Origin: Alphaproteobacteria bacterium
Lineage (GTDB): Bacteria > Pseudomonadota > Alphaproteobacteria > Rhizobiales > Xanthobacteraceae
NCBI GenBank assembly: GCA_009781045.1
Contig: WQYW01000038.1
Location: 1-36,740, forward strand
Length of the DNA stretch: 36,740 bases
Direction of reading: 5' to 3'
A model generated the notes under the pieces. The model was not told where the DNA came from. It was given only the letters and a program-made list of their open reading frames with translations, and searched no databases. The position numbers and the translations under genes were made by a program. Shown here piece after piece: positions 17,372 through 26,014 of the stretch. The stretch's first letter is position 1. The number at the start of each line of letters is the position of its first letter.

Positions 17372-18823
17372 ATGGGCAGGATTACCGGTTTTCTCGACAT
17401 CGAACGCCAGGATCGCGACACCACCCCGGTCAGTGAGCGCCTGCGGCATTTCCGCGAATTCATCGTGCCCCTGAGCGAAGAGGAGACGCGCGAACAGGCT
17501 GCGCGCTGCATGAATTGCGGCATCCCCTTCTGCCACGGCACCGGCTCGGTTGCCCCCGGCACCCCCGGCTGCCCGGTCAACAACCAGATCCCGGACTTCA
17601 ATGATCTGGTCTATCAGGGCGACTGGCAGGAAGCCGCACGCAACCTCCACGACACCAATAATTTCCCCGAATTCACCGGCCGGGTCTGCCCGGCGCCCTG
17701 CGAGGCCTCCTGCACCCTCAACATCACCGACTGCCCGGTCACCATCCGCAGCATCGAATGCGCCATCGTCGACCGCGCCTGGGGCAACGGCTGGCTGACA
17801 CCCCAGCCGGCCGCGGAAAAGACCGGCAGCAGGATCGCGATCATCGGTGCCGGCCCGGCAGGCCTCGCCTGCGCCCAGCAGCTCGCGCGCGCCGGCCATG
17901 ATGTCCACGTCTATGAGAAGAACGCCAAGGCCGGAGGCCTGTTGCGCTACGGCATTCCCGACTTCAAGATGGAGAAACACATCATCGACCGCCGCGTCGC
18001 TCAGATGATCGCCGAGGGCGTGGTGTTCCATTACAACAGTGCGGTTGGCGGCAATGGCGGCATCAATGTGCTCGAACTCCTTCGCAACTACGACGTCCTG
18101 GCGCTTACCGGCGGCTGTGAAGTACCGCGCGACCTCGCCATCCCGGGTCGGGCGCTTGCCGGCATCCATTTCGCGATGGATTTCCTGGCCCAGCAGAACC
18201 GCCGCGTCTCCAACGAATATCTCAACCGCGCCAGCGAAATCGTCGCCCGCGACAAGCATGTCGTGGTGATCGGCGGCGGCGACACCGGTTCCGACTGCAT
18301 CGGAACCGCGCTGCGCCAGGGCGCGAAATCCGTCACCCAGCTCGAGATTCTGGCCGCCCCGCCGGCGCGTGAGAACAAGGCCCTGACCTGGCCGCACTGG
18401 CCGGTCAAAATGCGTACATCGACCAGCCAGGCCGAAGGCGTGGTGCGCGAATTCGCGGTGCAGACCCAGGCCTTCTCCGGCCATCAGGGCCGCCTGCGCA
18501 AGCTCTGCTGTGTGCGCATCGACGACAAGTTCAGACCGCTCCCCGGCACCGAGTTCGAACTCGACGCCGAACTGGCGCTGCTGGCGATGGGTTTCAGCCA
18601 CCCCGTCCATGACGGCCTGTTGAAGGAACTGGAGGTCGAACTCGACCATCGCGGCAATGTGCGGGCGAACCCCCTCGATTACCAGACCTCCCACGGCAGC
18701 GTGTTTGCCGCCGGCGACATGCGCCGCGGCCAGTCGCTGGTGGTCTGGGCGATCCGTGAGGGGCGGCTGTGCGCCCGCGCCATCGACACTTTCCTCAAGG
18801 GGCGGACCACGATGCCGCGCTAG
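17372..18823 (+). CDS. gltD: Glutamate synthase (NADPH) small subunit
   Basis: This 483-residue subunit passes electrons from NADPH through FAD and two 4Fe-4S clusters to GltB. N-terminal cluster cysteines are visible in [23 protein letters not shown] and [13 protein letters not shown] first dinucleotide fold is [20 protein letters not shown] (about residue 159), followed by [16 protein letters not shown] second is [20 protein letters not shown] (about residue 299). The end reads [25 protein letters not shown] 17372 is preceded by AGGA. It is spaced 49 bp from gltB and forms an operon with it. Downstream lies a 17-bp repeat array rather than a clear terminator. Confidence 0.97.
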   Translation: MGRITGFLDIERQDRDTTPVSERLRHFREFIVPLSEEETREQAARCMNCGIPFCHGTGSVAPGTPGCPVNNQIPDFNDLVYQGDWQEAARNLHDTNNFPEFTGRVCPAPCEASCTLNITDCPVTIRSIECAIVDRAWGNGWLTPQPAAEKTGSRIAIIGAGPAGLACAQQLARAGHDVHVYEKNAKAGGLLRYGIPDFKMEKHIIDRRVAQMIAEGVVFHYNSAVGGNGGINVLELLRNYDVLALTGGCEVPRDLAIPGRALAGIHFAMDFLAQQNRRVSNEYLNRASEIVARDKHVVVIGGGDTGSDCIGTALRQGAKSVTQLEILAAPPARENKALTWPHWPVKMRTSTSQAEGVVREFAVQTQAFSGHQGRLRKLCCVRIDDKFRPLPGTEFELDAELALLAMGFSHPVHDGLLKELEVELDHRGNVRANPLDYQTSHGSVFAAGDMRRGQSLVVWAIREGRLCARAIDTFLKGRTTMPR

Positions 18824-18875
18824 GCGCTCAGTCTTTCCAGGGGTTCAGGGGCATTTCCCGCCGCAGACCCCTGGT

Positions 18876-18994
18876 CCATTTGCGAGTCCTGCCGTTTGCG
18901 AGTCCTGCCCGCCTGAAAGCCTTGCCCGTTTGCAAGCCTTGCCCGTTTGAAGGTCCTGCCCGTTTGAAAGTCCTGCCCGTTTGAAAGTCCTGCC
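18876..18994. repeat. 17-bp tandem repeat array, about six to seven degenerate copies
   Basis: The unit CCTGCCCGTTTGAAAGT is exact at 18955-18971 and 18972-18988. Variants occur at 18938-18954, 18921-18937, 18904-18920 and 18888-18903 (16 bp), and partial copies flank these. Identity rises towards the right, suggesting directional expansion. It fills the gap between the convergent gltD and beta-barrel genes. There are no spacers, so it is not CRISPR. Confidence 0.9.
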
Positions 18995-18999
18995 TGCCT

Positions 19000-20700
19000 T
19001 CAGTTCTGCAGGCGCACGCCCAGCATCACCACCGTCGCCCTTGCGCTTGCGCCCGGGACATTCGAATTCAGGATGTCGTGGCGCAGTGTGGTCTTGAGCC
19101 AGACATTGCGGTTGAGCTTATAGATGAGGTCGCCCTCGACCGACCACAATTCGTCGTTGCGATTCACATTCTGATAGCCAAACGTCCCGTAGCTGAGCTT
19201 GCCGATGCCGGTGAGCCAGCGGCGGAAGTCATGATCGACTTCCACCGCATAGGTCCGGACCATGGTGCCGGAACTGGCCGGCAGTGTGGTCTCCGCGATC
19301 TGGGTGTCGGTGAGGAGTTTGACCGTCGTCAGGGGGCTGGCGCTCCACACCAGCGATGCCGTGGTCAGCATGCCCTGCAGACGGGGCAGCCGCGGATCAA
19401 CATAAGTCCGCGAGGCATAGCCGATCGAGACTTCGCCAGTGAGGATGCGGCTGACGTCCAGCGACGTGCCCGCCTTGGCGTAGCCGCCGCTTGAATCCCG
19501 CCGATAACCGTTGCGATCCCCATTGAGATCATGCTCGCGACTGTCGCCCTCGACCTCGACAAACGGCTTGAGACCCGGATTGACTTCATAGGAGACCCGC
19601 CCCACACCTCCGAACTGGTTGTAGTTGCGGTCGTCGTTCGACATCAGGCCACCGTCGCTCAGCCTCGACTGCGTGAAGCGGGTGCGGTCGGCGGTGGCGC
19701 CGAGCGAAACATCCAGACGATTGAAGCTGCGGTCAATACCGACGCTGGCACCAGTCGTGGTGTAGATCGGATAGGCAGCCAGGCCAGGCTGGATGTTGGC
19801 ACTGCCAGGGTTGTCGGTTCCGACGGTCATGCGCAATTGCGACGTCAGCCGGAGATCACGGGTGACATCAATCCTGCCGTCGACATGACCGTTGAAAGAG
19901 GGACGGTCGATGCTGGTCGGTTCCGGCGAAGCCCGCCCATTGATGAGATCCGGGAACGCGTTGCCGTAGCCGGTGAAGGCGCCGCGCAAATCGGCGACCA
20001 GAGCGTGGCGATCCCAGTCCGACATCACCACCAGCTCGGGAGCGACCTGAAAAACGGGCGCACCGACCGGTTTTGAGAGCCGGGCGGGATTGGAGTCGTA
20101 ACCGGCTCCAACCTCGACCGCCCCCTTGATCAGAAAGCTGCCGGCACGATCGCCAACGGCGCCAAAGGGATCGTCGTCACTCCGGACCTCGGCACGCTGC
20201 GTCTGGTCCGGCAGGCTGGCGAGCGCTGCTGCCACCGGCGGCGCGATCACCATGGGGGCCAACGCCGGCCGCAGGTCTGCCAGCGCCGCCGGGGTTACCG
20301 GTGCCGCCGGGGTTGCCGGTGCCCTGAAACCCCGATTGGACGCTTCAGGATCGGGCCCTGCAGGGTCGGACCTGCCATCGCGCCCGCTGCCATTCACTCC
20401 CGGCGGGCCCGGATAGTATCTCGGGCGCGGACGTTTGCTGAGCTGCTCATAGGAATCCTCGTCCCCGCCCGCCGATGCCATTTCGTCCCGTGGCATGTCG
20501 TCGCGGAGAAATCTCCGGTCCGCATTCGCGCCTGAAGCTGCGGGCACGGCAGAAGCCCCACCGGACGCGGTGGCCCACTCAACTGGCAGCTTTTGCCCCC
20601 AGGCTGGCACCTCCAGAACGGAGACCAGCACAAGGCATGGCAGCGCGGCGCGACAAACCCAGGCGCGCCTGCTCAGACAATTCTCCGCAGGCGACTTCAC
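19000..20700 (-). CDS. Outer-membrane beta-barrel protein (BBP2-like)
   Basis: The 566-residue product starts with a Sec-type signal: basic residues, then a hydrophobic AALPCLVLVSVL stretch, with cleavage likely after AWG near residue 35. A Pro/Ala/Gly-rich, probably disordered region follows to about residue 190, including a short TPAAPV duplication. From GAVEVGAGYDSNPARL onward the sequence has alternating beta-strand character (VDGRIDVTRDLRLTSQLRM, GKLSYGTFGYQNVNRNDELWSVEGDLIYKLNRNVWLKTTLRHDI), typical of the outer-membrane beta-barrel family often near polysaccharide genes. The final residue is Asn and not the usual aromatic. The start at 20700 is GTG. Its exact role is unknown. The neighbouring kdsD suggests an envelope context. 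Confidence 0.8.
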   Translation of the reverse strand: MKSPAENCLSRRAWVCRAALPCLVLVSVLEVPAWGQKLPVEWATASGGASAVPAASGANADRRFLRDDMPRDEMASAGGDEDSYEQLSKRPRPRYYPGPPGVNGSGRDGRSDPAGPDPEASNRGFRAPATPAAPVTPAALADLRPALAPMVIAPPVAAALASLPDQTQRAEVRSDDDPFGAVGDRAGSFLIKGAVEVGAGYDSNPARLSKPVGAPVFQVAPELVVMSDWDRHALVADLRGAFTGYGNAFPDLINGRASPEPTSIDRPSFNGHVDGRIDVTRDLRLTSQLRMTVGTDNPGSANIQPGLAAYPIYTTTGASVGIDRSFNRLDVSLGATADRTRFTQSRLSDGGLMSNDDRNYNQFGGVGRVSYEVNPGLKPFVEVEGDSREHDLNGDRNGYRRDSSGGYAKAGTSLDVSRILTGEVSIGYASRTYVDPRLPRLQGMLTTASLVWSASPLTTVKLLTDTQIAETTLPASSGTMVRTYAVEVDHDFRRWLTGIGKLSYGTFGYQNVNRNDELWSVEGDLIYKLNRNVWLKTTLRHDILNSNVPGASARATVVMLGVRLQN

Positions 20701-20973
20701 GACTGTAATACCTCAATGGATTCAAGTCATTACAAAGTGATTCGGCACTTCCACGAAGCGCCGTTAATAGAATTACAACAATTATGGTTAATGGAATGTT
20801 GACTTGCGGGACCCCGGAGACATCAACTCTCTCGCCCGGGTTCCCCGCCTGGGGGCTCACCCGGTCTCACGCAAGCCTCACTTCGCTGGCCTGCAGCGGC
20901 ACAAGCCATGCTAAGGAGGCGAGAAGGGCAGCATTTTCGCCGCCTGTGCCGCTTTCGGGGGATGAGGAAGTTC
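20701..20973. promoter_or_regulatory. Divergent promoter region of the beta-barrel gene and kdsD
   Basis: The left half is AT-rich against a GC-rich background, as expected for promoters. It contains ATTAACCATAATTG on the minus strand (about 20777-20790), which resembles a CtrA-type TTAA half-site. A second TTAA at the expected seven-base spacing is imperfect. No single -35/-10 pair is convincing. Confidence 0.35.
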
Positions 20974-21975
20974 ATGACGCGTTCGAAAGACCCCGGATCA
21001 GAACACCCGGTTTCAGAACACCTGGAATCGGCTCTGCGAACCCTTGAAGCGGAGAGCGGCGGCATCCACGCGCTGGCCACCGCCCTCAAGGGGCCGCTGG
21101 GCACCACTTTCGCCCAGGTGGTGGAGTTGATCCGCCACGCCAGGGGGCGTGTCGTCGTCACCGGGCTGGGCAAATCCGGCCATATCGGGCGCAAAATCGC
21201 CGCCACCCTGGCCTCGACCGGGACCCCCGCCTTTTTCGTCCATGCTGCCGAAGCGGGTCATGGCGATCTCGGCATGATCACCGCCGACGACGTCATCATC
21301 GCCCTGTCCTGGTCCGGCGAACAGCCGGAGATGAAGAACATCGTCAGCTATTCGGCGCGCTTCGCCATCCCGATGATCGCGGTGACATCGAAACTGAAGT
21401 CCTCACTCGGCCAGGCCGCCAGCCTGGTGCTGGAACTGCCGGCGATACGCGAGGCCTGCCCGCATAATCTGGCACCGACCACCTCGACACTGATGCAGGC
21501 GGCGATCGGCGACGCCATCGCCATTGCACTCCTGGAAGGACGCGGCTTCACGCCGCACGAATTTGCCAGCTTCCACCCCGGCGGCAAACTGGGCGCGATG
21601 CTGAAATTTGTCCGCGACTATATGCGCACCGGAAGCGAGATGCCGGTCAAATCAATCGGCACCCCGATGTCCGAGGCCGTGGTCGAAATGTCGGCCAAGG
21701 GCCTCGGCTGCGTCTGCATCGTCGACGCCAAAGGAGAGATCGCCGGCATCATCACCGATGGCGACCTGCGCCGTCACATGCGCCCGGATCTCCTCGCCGC
21801 CGCCGTCGAAGACATCATGACCTTCGCACCCAAGACCGTGCCACCGACCATGCTCGCCATCGAAATGCTCGACGTCCTCAACACCTCGAAAATCACCGCA
21901 CTGATCGTCGCCGATGCCGGTAAACCGGTCGGTATCGTCCATCTCCATGACCTGTTGCGTGCCGGCGTGGCCTGA
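20974..21975 (+). CDS. kdsD: Arabinose-5-phosphate isomerase, KpsF/GutQ family
   Basis: This 333-residue enzyme interconverts ribulose-5-phosphate and arabinose-5-phosphate, supplying KDO for lipopolysaccharide. The N-terminal SIS domain has VVVTGLGKSGHIGRKIAAT, HAAEAGHGDLGMI, ALSWSGEQPEMKNI and the signature CPHNLAPTTSTLMQAAIGDA. Two C-terminal CBS domains follow (about residues 205-265 and 270-333), with GIITDGDLRRHM and VGIVHLHDLLRAGVA. The frame is open from 20908, and ATG 20962 and 20974 are both possible. GAGGAAG (20964-20970) best serves 20974. It is divergent from the beta-barrel gene and followed by a convergent TusA-like gene. Confidence 0.93.
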   Translation: MTRSKDPGSEHPVSEHLESALRTLEAESGGIHALATALKGPLGTTFAQVVELIRHARGRVVVTGLGKSGHIGRKIAATLASTGTPAFFVHAAEAGHGDLGMITADDVIIALSWSGEQPEMKNIVSYSARFAIPMIAVTSKLKSSLGQAASLVLELPAIREACPHNLAPTTSTLMQAAIGDAIAIALLEGRGFTPHEFASFHPGGKLGAMLKFVRDYMRTGSEMPVKSIGTPMSEAVVEMSAKGLGCVCIVDAKGEIAGIITDGDLRRHMRPDLLAAAVEDIMTFAPKTVPPTMLAIEMLDVLNTSKITALIVADAGKPVGIVHLHDLLRAGVA

Positions 21976-22056
21976 CCGCCCCCTCACAAGGCCCCTTGCG
22001 AACATCACGCAAACAGCGGCGGCAATTGCCTTCCCGGCCAGCCCTCCATCGGCGCC

Positions 22057-22299
22057 TCACACCCCACTTGTGGCCGCGCTCTTTTCGATCACGAACACGA
22101 TCCGCTCCCGGCTCTGCTCCGTGATCGCGACCTGGTCGCCGGTTTCGCGGATAAGATTGGGTATATCGATCACTGCCAGCGGATCGCTGCAGTGCACTTC
22201 AAGCTCCGCACCCGCCTGCAGGGCTTTCAGCGCCTTGCGCGTCTTCAGCACCGGCAGCGGGCATTTCAATCCGGTGAGATCGAGGATCTTCCTGGTCAT
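22057..22299 (-). CDS. TusA/SirA-family sulfurtransferase-like protein
   Basis: This 80-residue protein has the family signature CPLPVLKTRKAL near residue 13, where the Cys can carry a persulfide for sulfur relay (tRNA thiolation, molybdenum cofactor or other sulfur transfer). The rest, LEVHCSDPLAVIDIPNLIRETGD, is the usual beta-alpha-beta fold with Asp-Pro-x-A. ATG 22299 gives the normal family length. The open frame extends 12 codons further. It is convergent with kdsD. The role of mob genes nearby is suggestive but not evidence. Confidence 0.88.
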   Translation of the reverse strand: MTRKILDLTGLKCPLPVLKTRKALKALQAGAELEVHCSDPLAVIDIPNLIRETGDQVAITEQSRERIVFVIEKSAATSGV

Positions 22300-22521
22300 G
22301 GCGCCACCATGACCCAGCCGGTGCGCTGGCGTCAACGCCCCCCTTCAGCCGGCTCTCTGCCGCCCCTCCACGCGCGTGGTCAGGACAGGCACCCTCCTAT
22401 GGGCCAGCCCGCTGATTGCCACAAGGGCTTCCTCTCTCCTGCGCTCCCGCGCCGCCTTGCCGGAGGCGAAGGGTTCCTGACCGGATCGCAAGGAGGGGCC
22501 GTGCGAATGGCCGCACGAGGG

Positions 22522-22773
22522 TCACATCCAGTCCCGCCCATCGTCCCTCGTGCAGCCATGAGGGGGCAGCGAGTCGCCGAAGCGCTTCTGCAACTGATAG
22601 CAGCCCCATTTGCGCATGAAGAACGGCATGCGGGTGTTGAGATCAATGCCGACCTCGTCATAGGGGCTCCTGGCAGCGGTCACATAGTCGTACCATCGAT
22701 GGACCATCCTGCCCATGAACAGGACCGCCAACAGCAGGACCGCCAGGATCACTTTGACAACTGTTCTTTTCAT
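22522..22773 (-). CDS. Small membrane-anchored protein, conserved-looking, function unknown
   Basis: The 83-residue product has one N-terminal membrane segment (about residues 5-20, VVKVILAVLLLAVLFM), then a soluble part with HRWYDYVTAARSPYDEVGIDL and MPFFMRKWGCYQLQKRF. The DEVGIDLN and RKWGC segments look constrained, and two Cys residues (about 58 and 74) could pair if the domain is periplasmic. ATG 22773 has a weak AGG upstream. It lies 55 bp downstream of the DUF3053 gene on the same strand and may be co-transcribed with it. I recall similar alphaproteobacterial hypothetical proteins but no assigned function. Confidence 0.65.
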   Translation of the reverse strand: MKRTVVKVILAVLLLAVLFMGRMVHRWYDYVTAARSPYDEVGIDLNTRMPFFMRKWGCYQLQKRFGDSLPPHGCTRDDGRDWM

Positions 22774-22828
22774 GACCTGTGGCCTTTGCCGGTTCCGGGA
22801 ATTGTCATGTGACTGCCGACATCAATCA

Positions 22829-23530
22829 TCAATCGTCGATGCCAGCCGCCTGAACCATCGAATGGAGTTCCAATACGGCCTTGCTCTGTGTATTAAGGTC
22901 GTTGAGAAGCGGCTGCAGGTCCGCCAGCGTCTTTTCATCGTGGGCGGTTATCATCGAACCCGTCAGCTCAAGCCTGCCCTTGTTGCTCGCGACGAAGTCG
23001 CTGATCCGCAGCGCGGCCGCGGTGAACGCATCGAACACACGCGCCGCCTGTCTCGCCCTCTCTGCAACCTCTGTGACGTCGCGCTGATAGACCTTGTCGA
23101 AGACAGGCTTGAGATCGTCCGGCTGTTTGAGCTCAGCCCTGGCTGCTTCCGCAGCGTTCAGGCGCTGCTCGTTGCCGCGGCGATCTTCGCTGACGAGATT
23201 CTGGAAAGCCACGATGTCCTCGCGATGCGCCATGACATCAGCGAGTGAATGGAGGGAGGACAGTCGTTTCATGGTGGCCAGAGAACGCGCCAGATCGGGG
23301 TCCGTCGCGAAATCGGCAATGATGGCGTAGTCCTTGACATAGGGACCGAAGGCTTCCTTTTGATTGCCGCTCAGCCGCGGCACATGGGCGCCCTTCCTGT
23401 CGAGAATGCGCGTCTGCAGGAAATCGATGAATTCCCTGCGCTGACGAGGCTCCGGGTCACCGCAGGCAGACAGAAGAAGAAGACCGGACAACACGCCAGG
23501 GATCAGGAGGGACCTCGTCAAAACGCTCAC
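22829..23530 (-). CDS. DUF3053 (YiaF-like) lipoprotein
   Basis: The 233-residue precursor has a lipoprotein signal with lipobox LLSAC (Cys at about residue 23). The mature part begins GDPEPRQRREFIDFLQTRIL, matching DUF3053/YiaF, which has the form CGDKEPEQRKAFIDFLQ. Further family features are LSGNQKEAFGPYVKDYAII and the LKQPDDLKPVFDKVYQ block. The remainder is helical. Localisation to the inner or outer membrane, facing the periplasm, is expected. The function of the family is unknown. The start is GTG 23530, with GGAG about eight bases upstream. It precedes the small membrane protein on the same strand. Confidence 0.85.
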   Translation of the reverse strand: MSVLTRSLLIPGVLSGLLLLSACGDPEPRQRREFIDFLQTRILDRKGAHVPRLSGNQKEAFGPYVKDYAIIADFATDPDLARSLATMKRLSSLHSLADVMAHREDIVAFQNLVSEDRRGNEQRLNAAEAARAELKQPDDLKPVFDKVYQRDVTEVAERARQAARVFDAFTAAALRISDFVASNKGRLELTGSMITAHDEKTLADLQPLLNDLNTQSKAVLELHSMVQAAGIDD

Positions 23531-24574
23531 TATCTGTCTCCAGCCTGAAGTCGCTCAGCGCACCGCGAAGCAGAAGAACCCGGCTCAGCTCCTGCCCGCA
23601 GAGGCGGAAGCAGTAGGAGATATTCGTGGATGTTTCAATTGGAATATTGATATGACCGCACGCGATCAAAGCTGGGCAGGAAGGATGCGGCGACACTCCT
23701 GCCGGGCGAGCGCCGGCAACGGGAAAGCGCTGGCGGATCCGGCTCGCGCTTTGCGCCGCAGTGAATGCGCGCCGCTGCAACCGGGGTCGCCAGGAGGCGG
23801 AAACTTACGTCACAATAAATTGAACGCCTGGGACCGGATGCGCGCAATGCTGGCTGGCGCAATGGACAGGAGCGTCTTTGCAAGGGACGGCTGCAGGGCG
23901 GTGGATGCCCTGAGGTGGGGATATACCTGGTTCACCGCCCTGCCGGGCAGGTCGCGGACCACAAGCGGCCCCCCTTCATTGAAATCGGAAAAAACATTGG
24001 GGAGCGGCCTGCGCGTTTTTTCGCCAACGGGAGCTGGATTGGAACCCATCTGGGGTGGATGGAGGATCCACCGATCGCCGCCCGGGTCCGTTGTCGAAAG
24101 GGCAATGGACGCTGGCGATTCCCTGGAACACAGGCGCCAGGAACAGCGTGCGCCACGCCAGAACAGCCTTTCTCTCGCCTGCCCGCGATGGACCTCTGGA
24201 TCTGGCAAAAAGGGCTGCCGGCACTTGCGCAGCCTGGCAGCCCTTGGAGGGCACCGACATGGGTAGGAGCCGACCCAAATCGACGCCTGTCGCCATTGTT
24301 TCTACCCACGCTCCATTTCTGGAAACGACTGACCGTACCCCTCTTTGACCCTGTCGAGGCCCAGCCATCTCTCATGATGGAGGTGATTCGTGGCAAATGA
24401 GTGGCCATCCCGGTTGGAGAGGCGCAATTTTTCCCCGATGATCTCGCCGCCTCTTGCCCCTTTGACCTGGGCATTTACCGGTGCGACCAGAGCAGGCTGG
24501 CTATCGCTCCAGGTGGTTGATTGACGCGAAAAATTCGCGACGTCGCGGCGCGCATGCGCCAGCCCTTCGCGCAT
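23531..24574. other. About 1.04 kb without a supportable gene
   Basis: Several frames longer than 80 codons exist on both strands, but none has motifs, a natural composition or a clear ribosome site. The main structure is the minus-strand terminator at 24207-24245. The rest may be decayed genes or a long untranslated mobB tail. Confidence 0.45.
24207..24245 (-). terminator. Intrinsic terminator on the minus strand
   Basis: A perfect 10-bp stem, AAGGGCTGCC (24210-24219) with GGCAGCCCTT (24236-24245), is followed on the minus strand by five T (24211-24207). The upstream minus-strand gene is mobB, about 330 bp away, so it may end that transcript or an unannotated small RNA. Confidence 0.6.
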
Positions 24575-25093
24575 TCACGGCACAGCTCTTTTCAAGGCTG
24601 GGAGCGGCTGCGCCAGGGCCAGCACCATCGCCGCCACCGCGGCGGTATCGTCGAGATGCGCCCATGGCAGCCCTGTCTGCACGCCGCGATCGCTGACGAG
24701 CCCGACCACTGTCGTGTCTGCCGGGAACAGCAGCGGCTTGCCATTGGCCTCGCGATGGACTTCGATCTTGCGCAACGGCTCGTGTTTGAATCCCTCGACC
24801 ACCACCAGATCAACCGGGGAAAGCCTGGTCAGCAGCTCCACCAGCGGCGGCTCCGCCGCCTCCCCCAGTTCATGCATCAAGGCCCAGCGCTGGCCCCCCG
24901 TCACCAACACCTCGGTCGCCCCCGCCTGGCGATGGCGCCAGGAGTCCTTGCCAGGAACATCGACGTCGAAGTGATGGTGGGCATGTTTCATCACCGAAAC
25001 CCGCAGGCCCTGCGCGGTAAAACAGGGAAGGATTTTCGTCAGCAGCGTGGTCTTGCCCGCCCCGCTCCATCCCGCAAGACAAATCACCTTCAT
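24575..25093 (-). CDS. mobB: Molybdopterin-guanine dinucleotide biosynthesis protein B
   Basis: This 172-residue P-loop GTPase helps load the bis-MGD cofactor. The Walker A motif is GWSGAGKTTLL near residue 8. It is followed by VMKHAHHHFDVDVPGKDSWRHRQAGA, the diagnostic MobB block, then VDLVVVEGFKHEPLRKIEVHR and LVSDRGV. The frame opens at 25156, but ATG 25093 (with GGAGG upstream) fits the family start MKVICLAG. mobA, usually a neighbour on the same strand, is here divergent and about 2.3 kb away. Confidence 0.93.
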   Translation of the reverse strand: MKVICLAGWSGAGKTTLLTKILPCFTAQGLRVSVMKHAHHHFDVDVPGKDSWRHRQAGATEVLVTGGQRWALMHELGEAAEPPLVELLTRLSPVDLVVVEGFKHEPLRKIEVHREANGKPLLFPADTTVVGLVSDRGVQTGLPWAHLDDTAAVAAMVLALAQPLPALKRAVP

Positions 25094-25774
25094 TCGGCCG
25101 GTTCCTCCCCCAGACAGTCGCCGCCCGCCTCTAAATCCATCGGCATGACGACGCAATCACCATGCCCACGCCGCGTGCGAGGCCACAACCGCCGGCCCTT
25201 CAGGCAGCACCTGTCTCCATTGCCTGCGCCCGCCACGGGATTCCCCTGCACTGCGCCAACCATTTGATTTTGTTATATTATTGTTGACGTGCCGATTCCC
25301 TGGTGGCCGCGCCTGCGGCAGCCCCCCGTGCGCGTTCCAAAAGCCATCAGGCGCCCCAGCCAATGGTGGCCGAGAGGCATTGCCTTGCCCGCCCACCGGC
25401 GGCGCAGCCAGCAGCGGTTCCTTCACGAAACCTTCGCCAGCGTCAGCCAGCGCCAATTGATCCCAGCGCCAATTGATCCCAAGTGACCCCCGGGGTGATC
25501 CCAGGCACCGGCGGTCATCTGGCCCGCCATAATCAGATCCGCCATGGGTTCCACCTGGAGCGTCATTCCCCCTCATTGCCACGCTTGAGCCCGGCCCATG
25601 CCACGTTCTCGGGCCAACGTTTCAGCGCTGCGCTCCGCCTGCAATTCAGGTTTCGGAAAATTTATCGGACAGCCTGGCAAGCGTCCCTGCGATCCTCAGG
25701 CCCGGTTGACGGCAGAAATCAGGGCCCACGGCACCATTGGAAGGAAACAAAGAGGGGACAGCATCCGAACGCGC
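25094..25774. other. 681 bp gap with AT-rich patch and a 16-bp duplication
   Basis: An AT-rich patch at about 25264-25290 (TTGATTTTGTTATATTATTG) stands out and could hold the mobB promoter on the minus strand, but I cannot define both elements. The direct duplication at 25447-25478 is listed separately. No coding frame is convincing. Confidence 0.4.
25447..25478. repeat. 16-bp exact tandem duplication
   Basis: CCAGCGCCAATTGATC is present at 25447-25462 and again at 25463-25478 without spacing. Confidence 0.95.
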
Positions 25775-26014
25775 CTATTGCAACGTGACGTGAGTACCAA
25801 TGCGCGAAGCCGCCGCGCGCAGCATTCGCACCATATCGTCAATGATCGCGTTGACCTTTCCCATATCGCCATTTGGAGCGTTGGCCTTGATGACATTGAG
25901 GCACAGCGTCAGCCCCACCGACGCGATCAGCTTGCCGTTCTTGCCGTTCAGCAGCGCGCGAACCTCCCGCATGATGCGCTGAAATTCCTCTGGATCATAG
26001 GGTGGTTCTGCCAT
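25775..26014 (-). CDS. Small hypothetical protein
   Basis: The 79-residue product (MAEPPYDPEEFQRIMREV...) is largely helical, with an amphipathic N-terminal helix, a hydrophobic centre (LIASVGLTLCLNVI) and a C-terminal helix, MGKVNAIIDDMVRMLRAA. A good ribosome site, GGAGAGGA, precedes ATG 26014. The composition looks natural compared with overlapping frames. No family was recognised. It lies alone in the mobB-mobA interval. Confidence 0.5.
   Translation of the reverse strand: MAEPPYDPEEFQRIMREVRALLNGKNGKLIASVGLTLCLNVIKANAPNGDMGKVNAIIDDMVRMLRAAASRIGTHVTLQ

Noticed and set aside
18876..18994. Possible CRISPR array
   Set aside because: The 17-bp units are directly abutting and degenerate, with no unique spacers and no cas genes.
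23652..24266. 204-codon plus-strand frame
   Set aside because: Composition is Arg/Ser/Gly-rich, there is no motif or ribosome site, and it runs through the minus-strand terminator hairpin.
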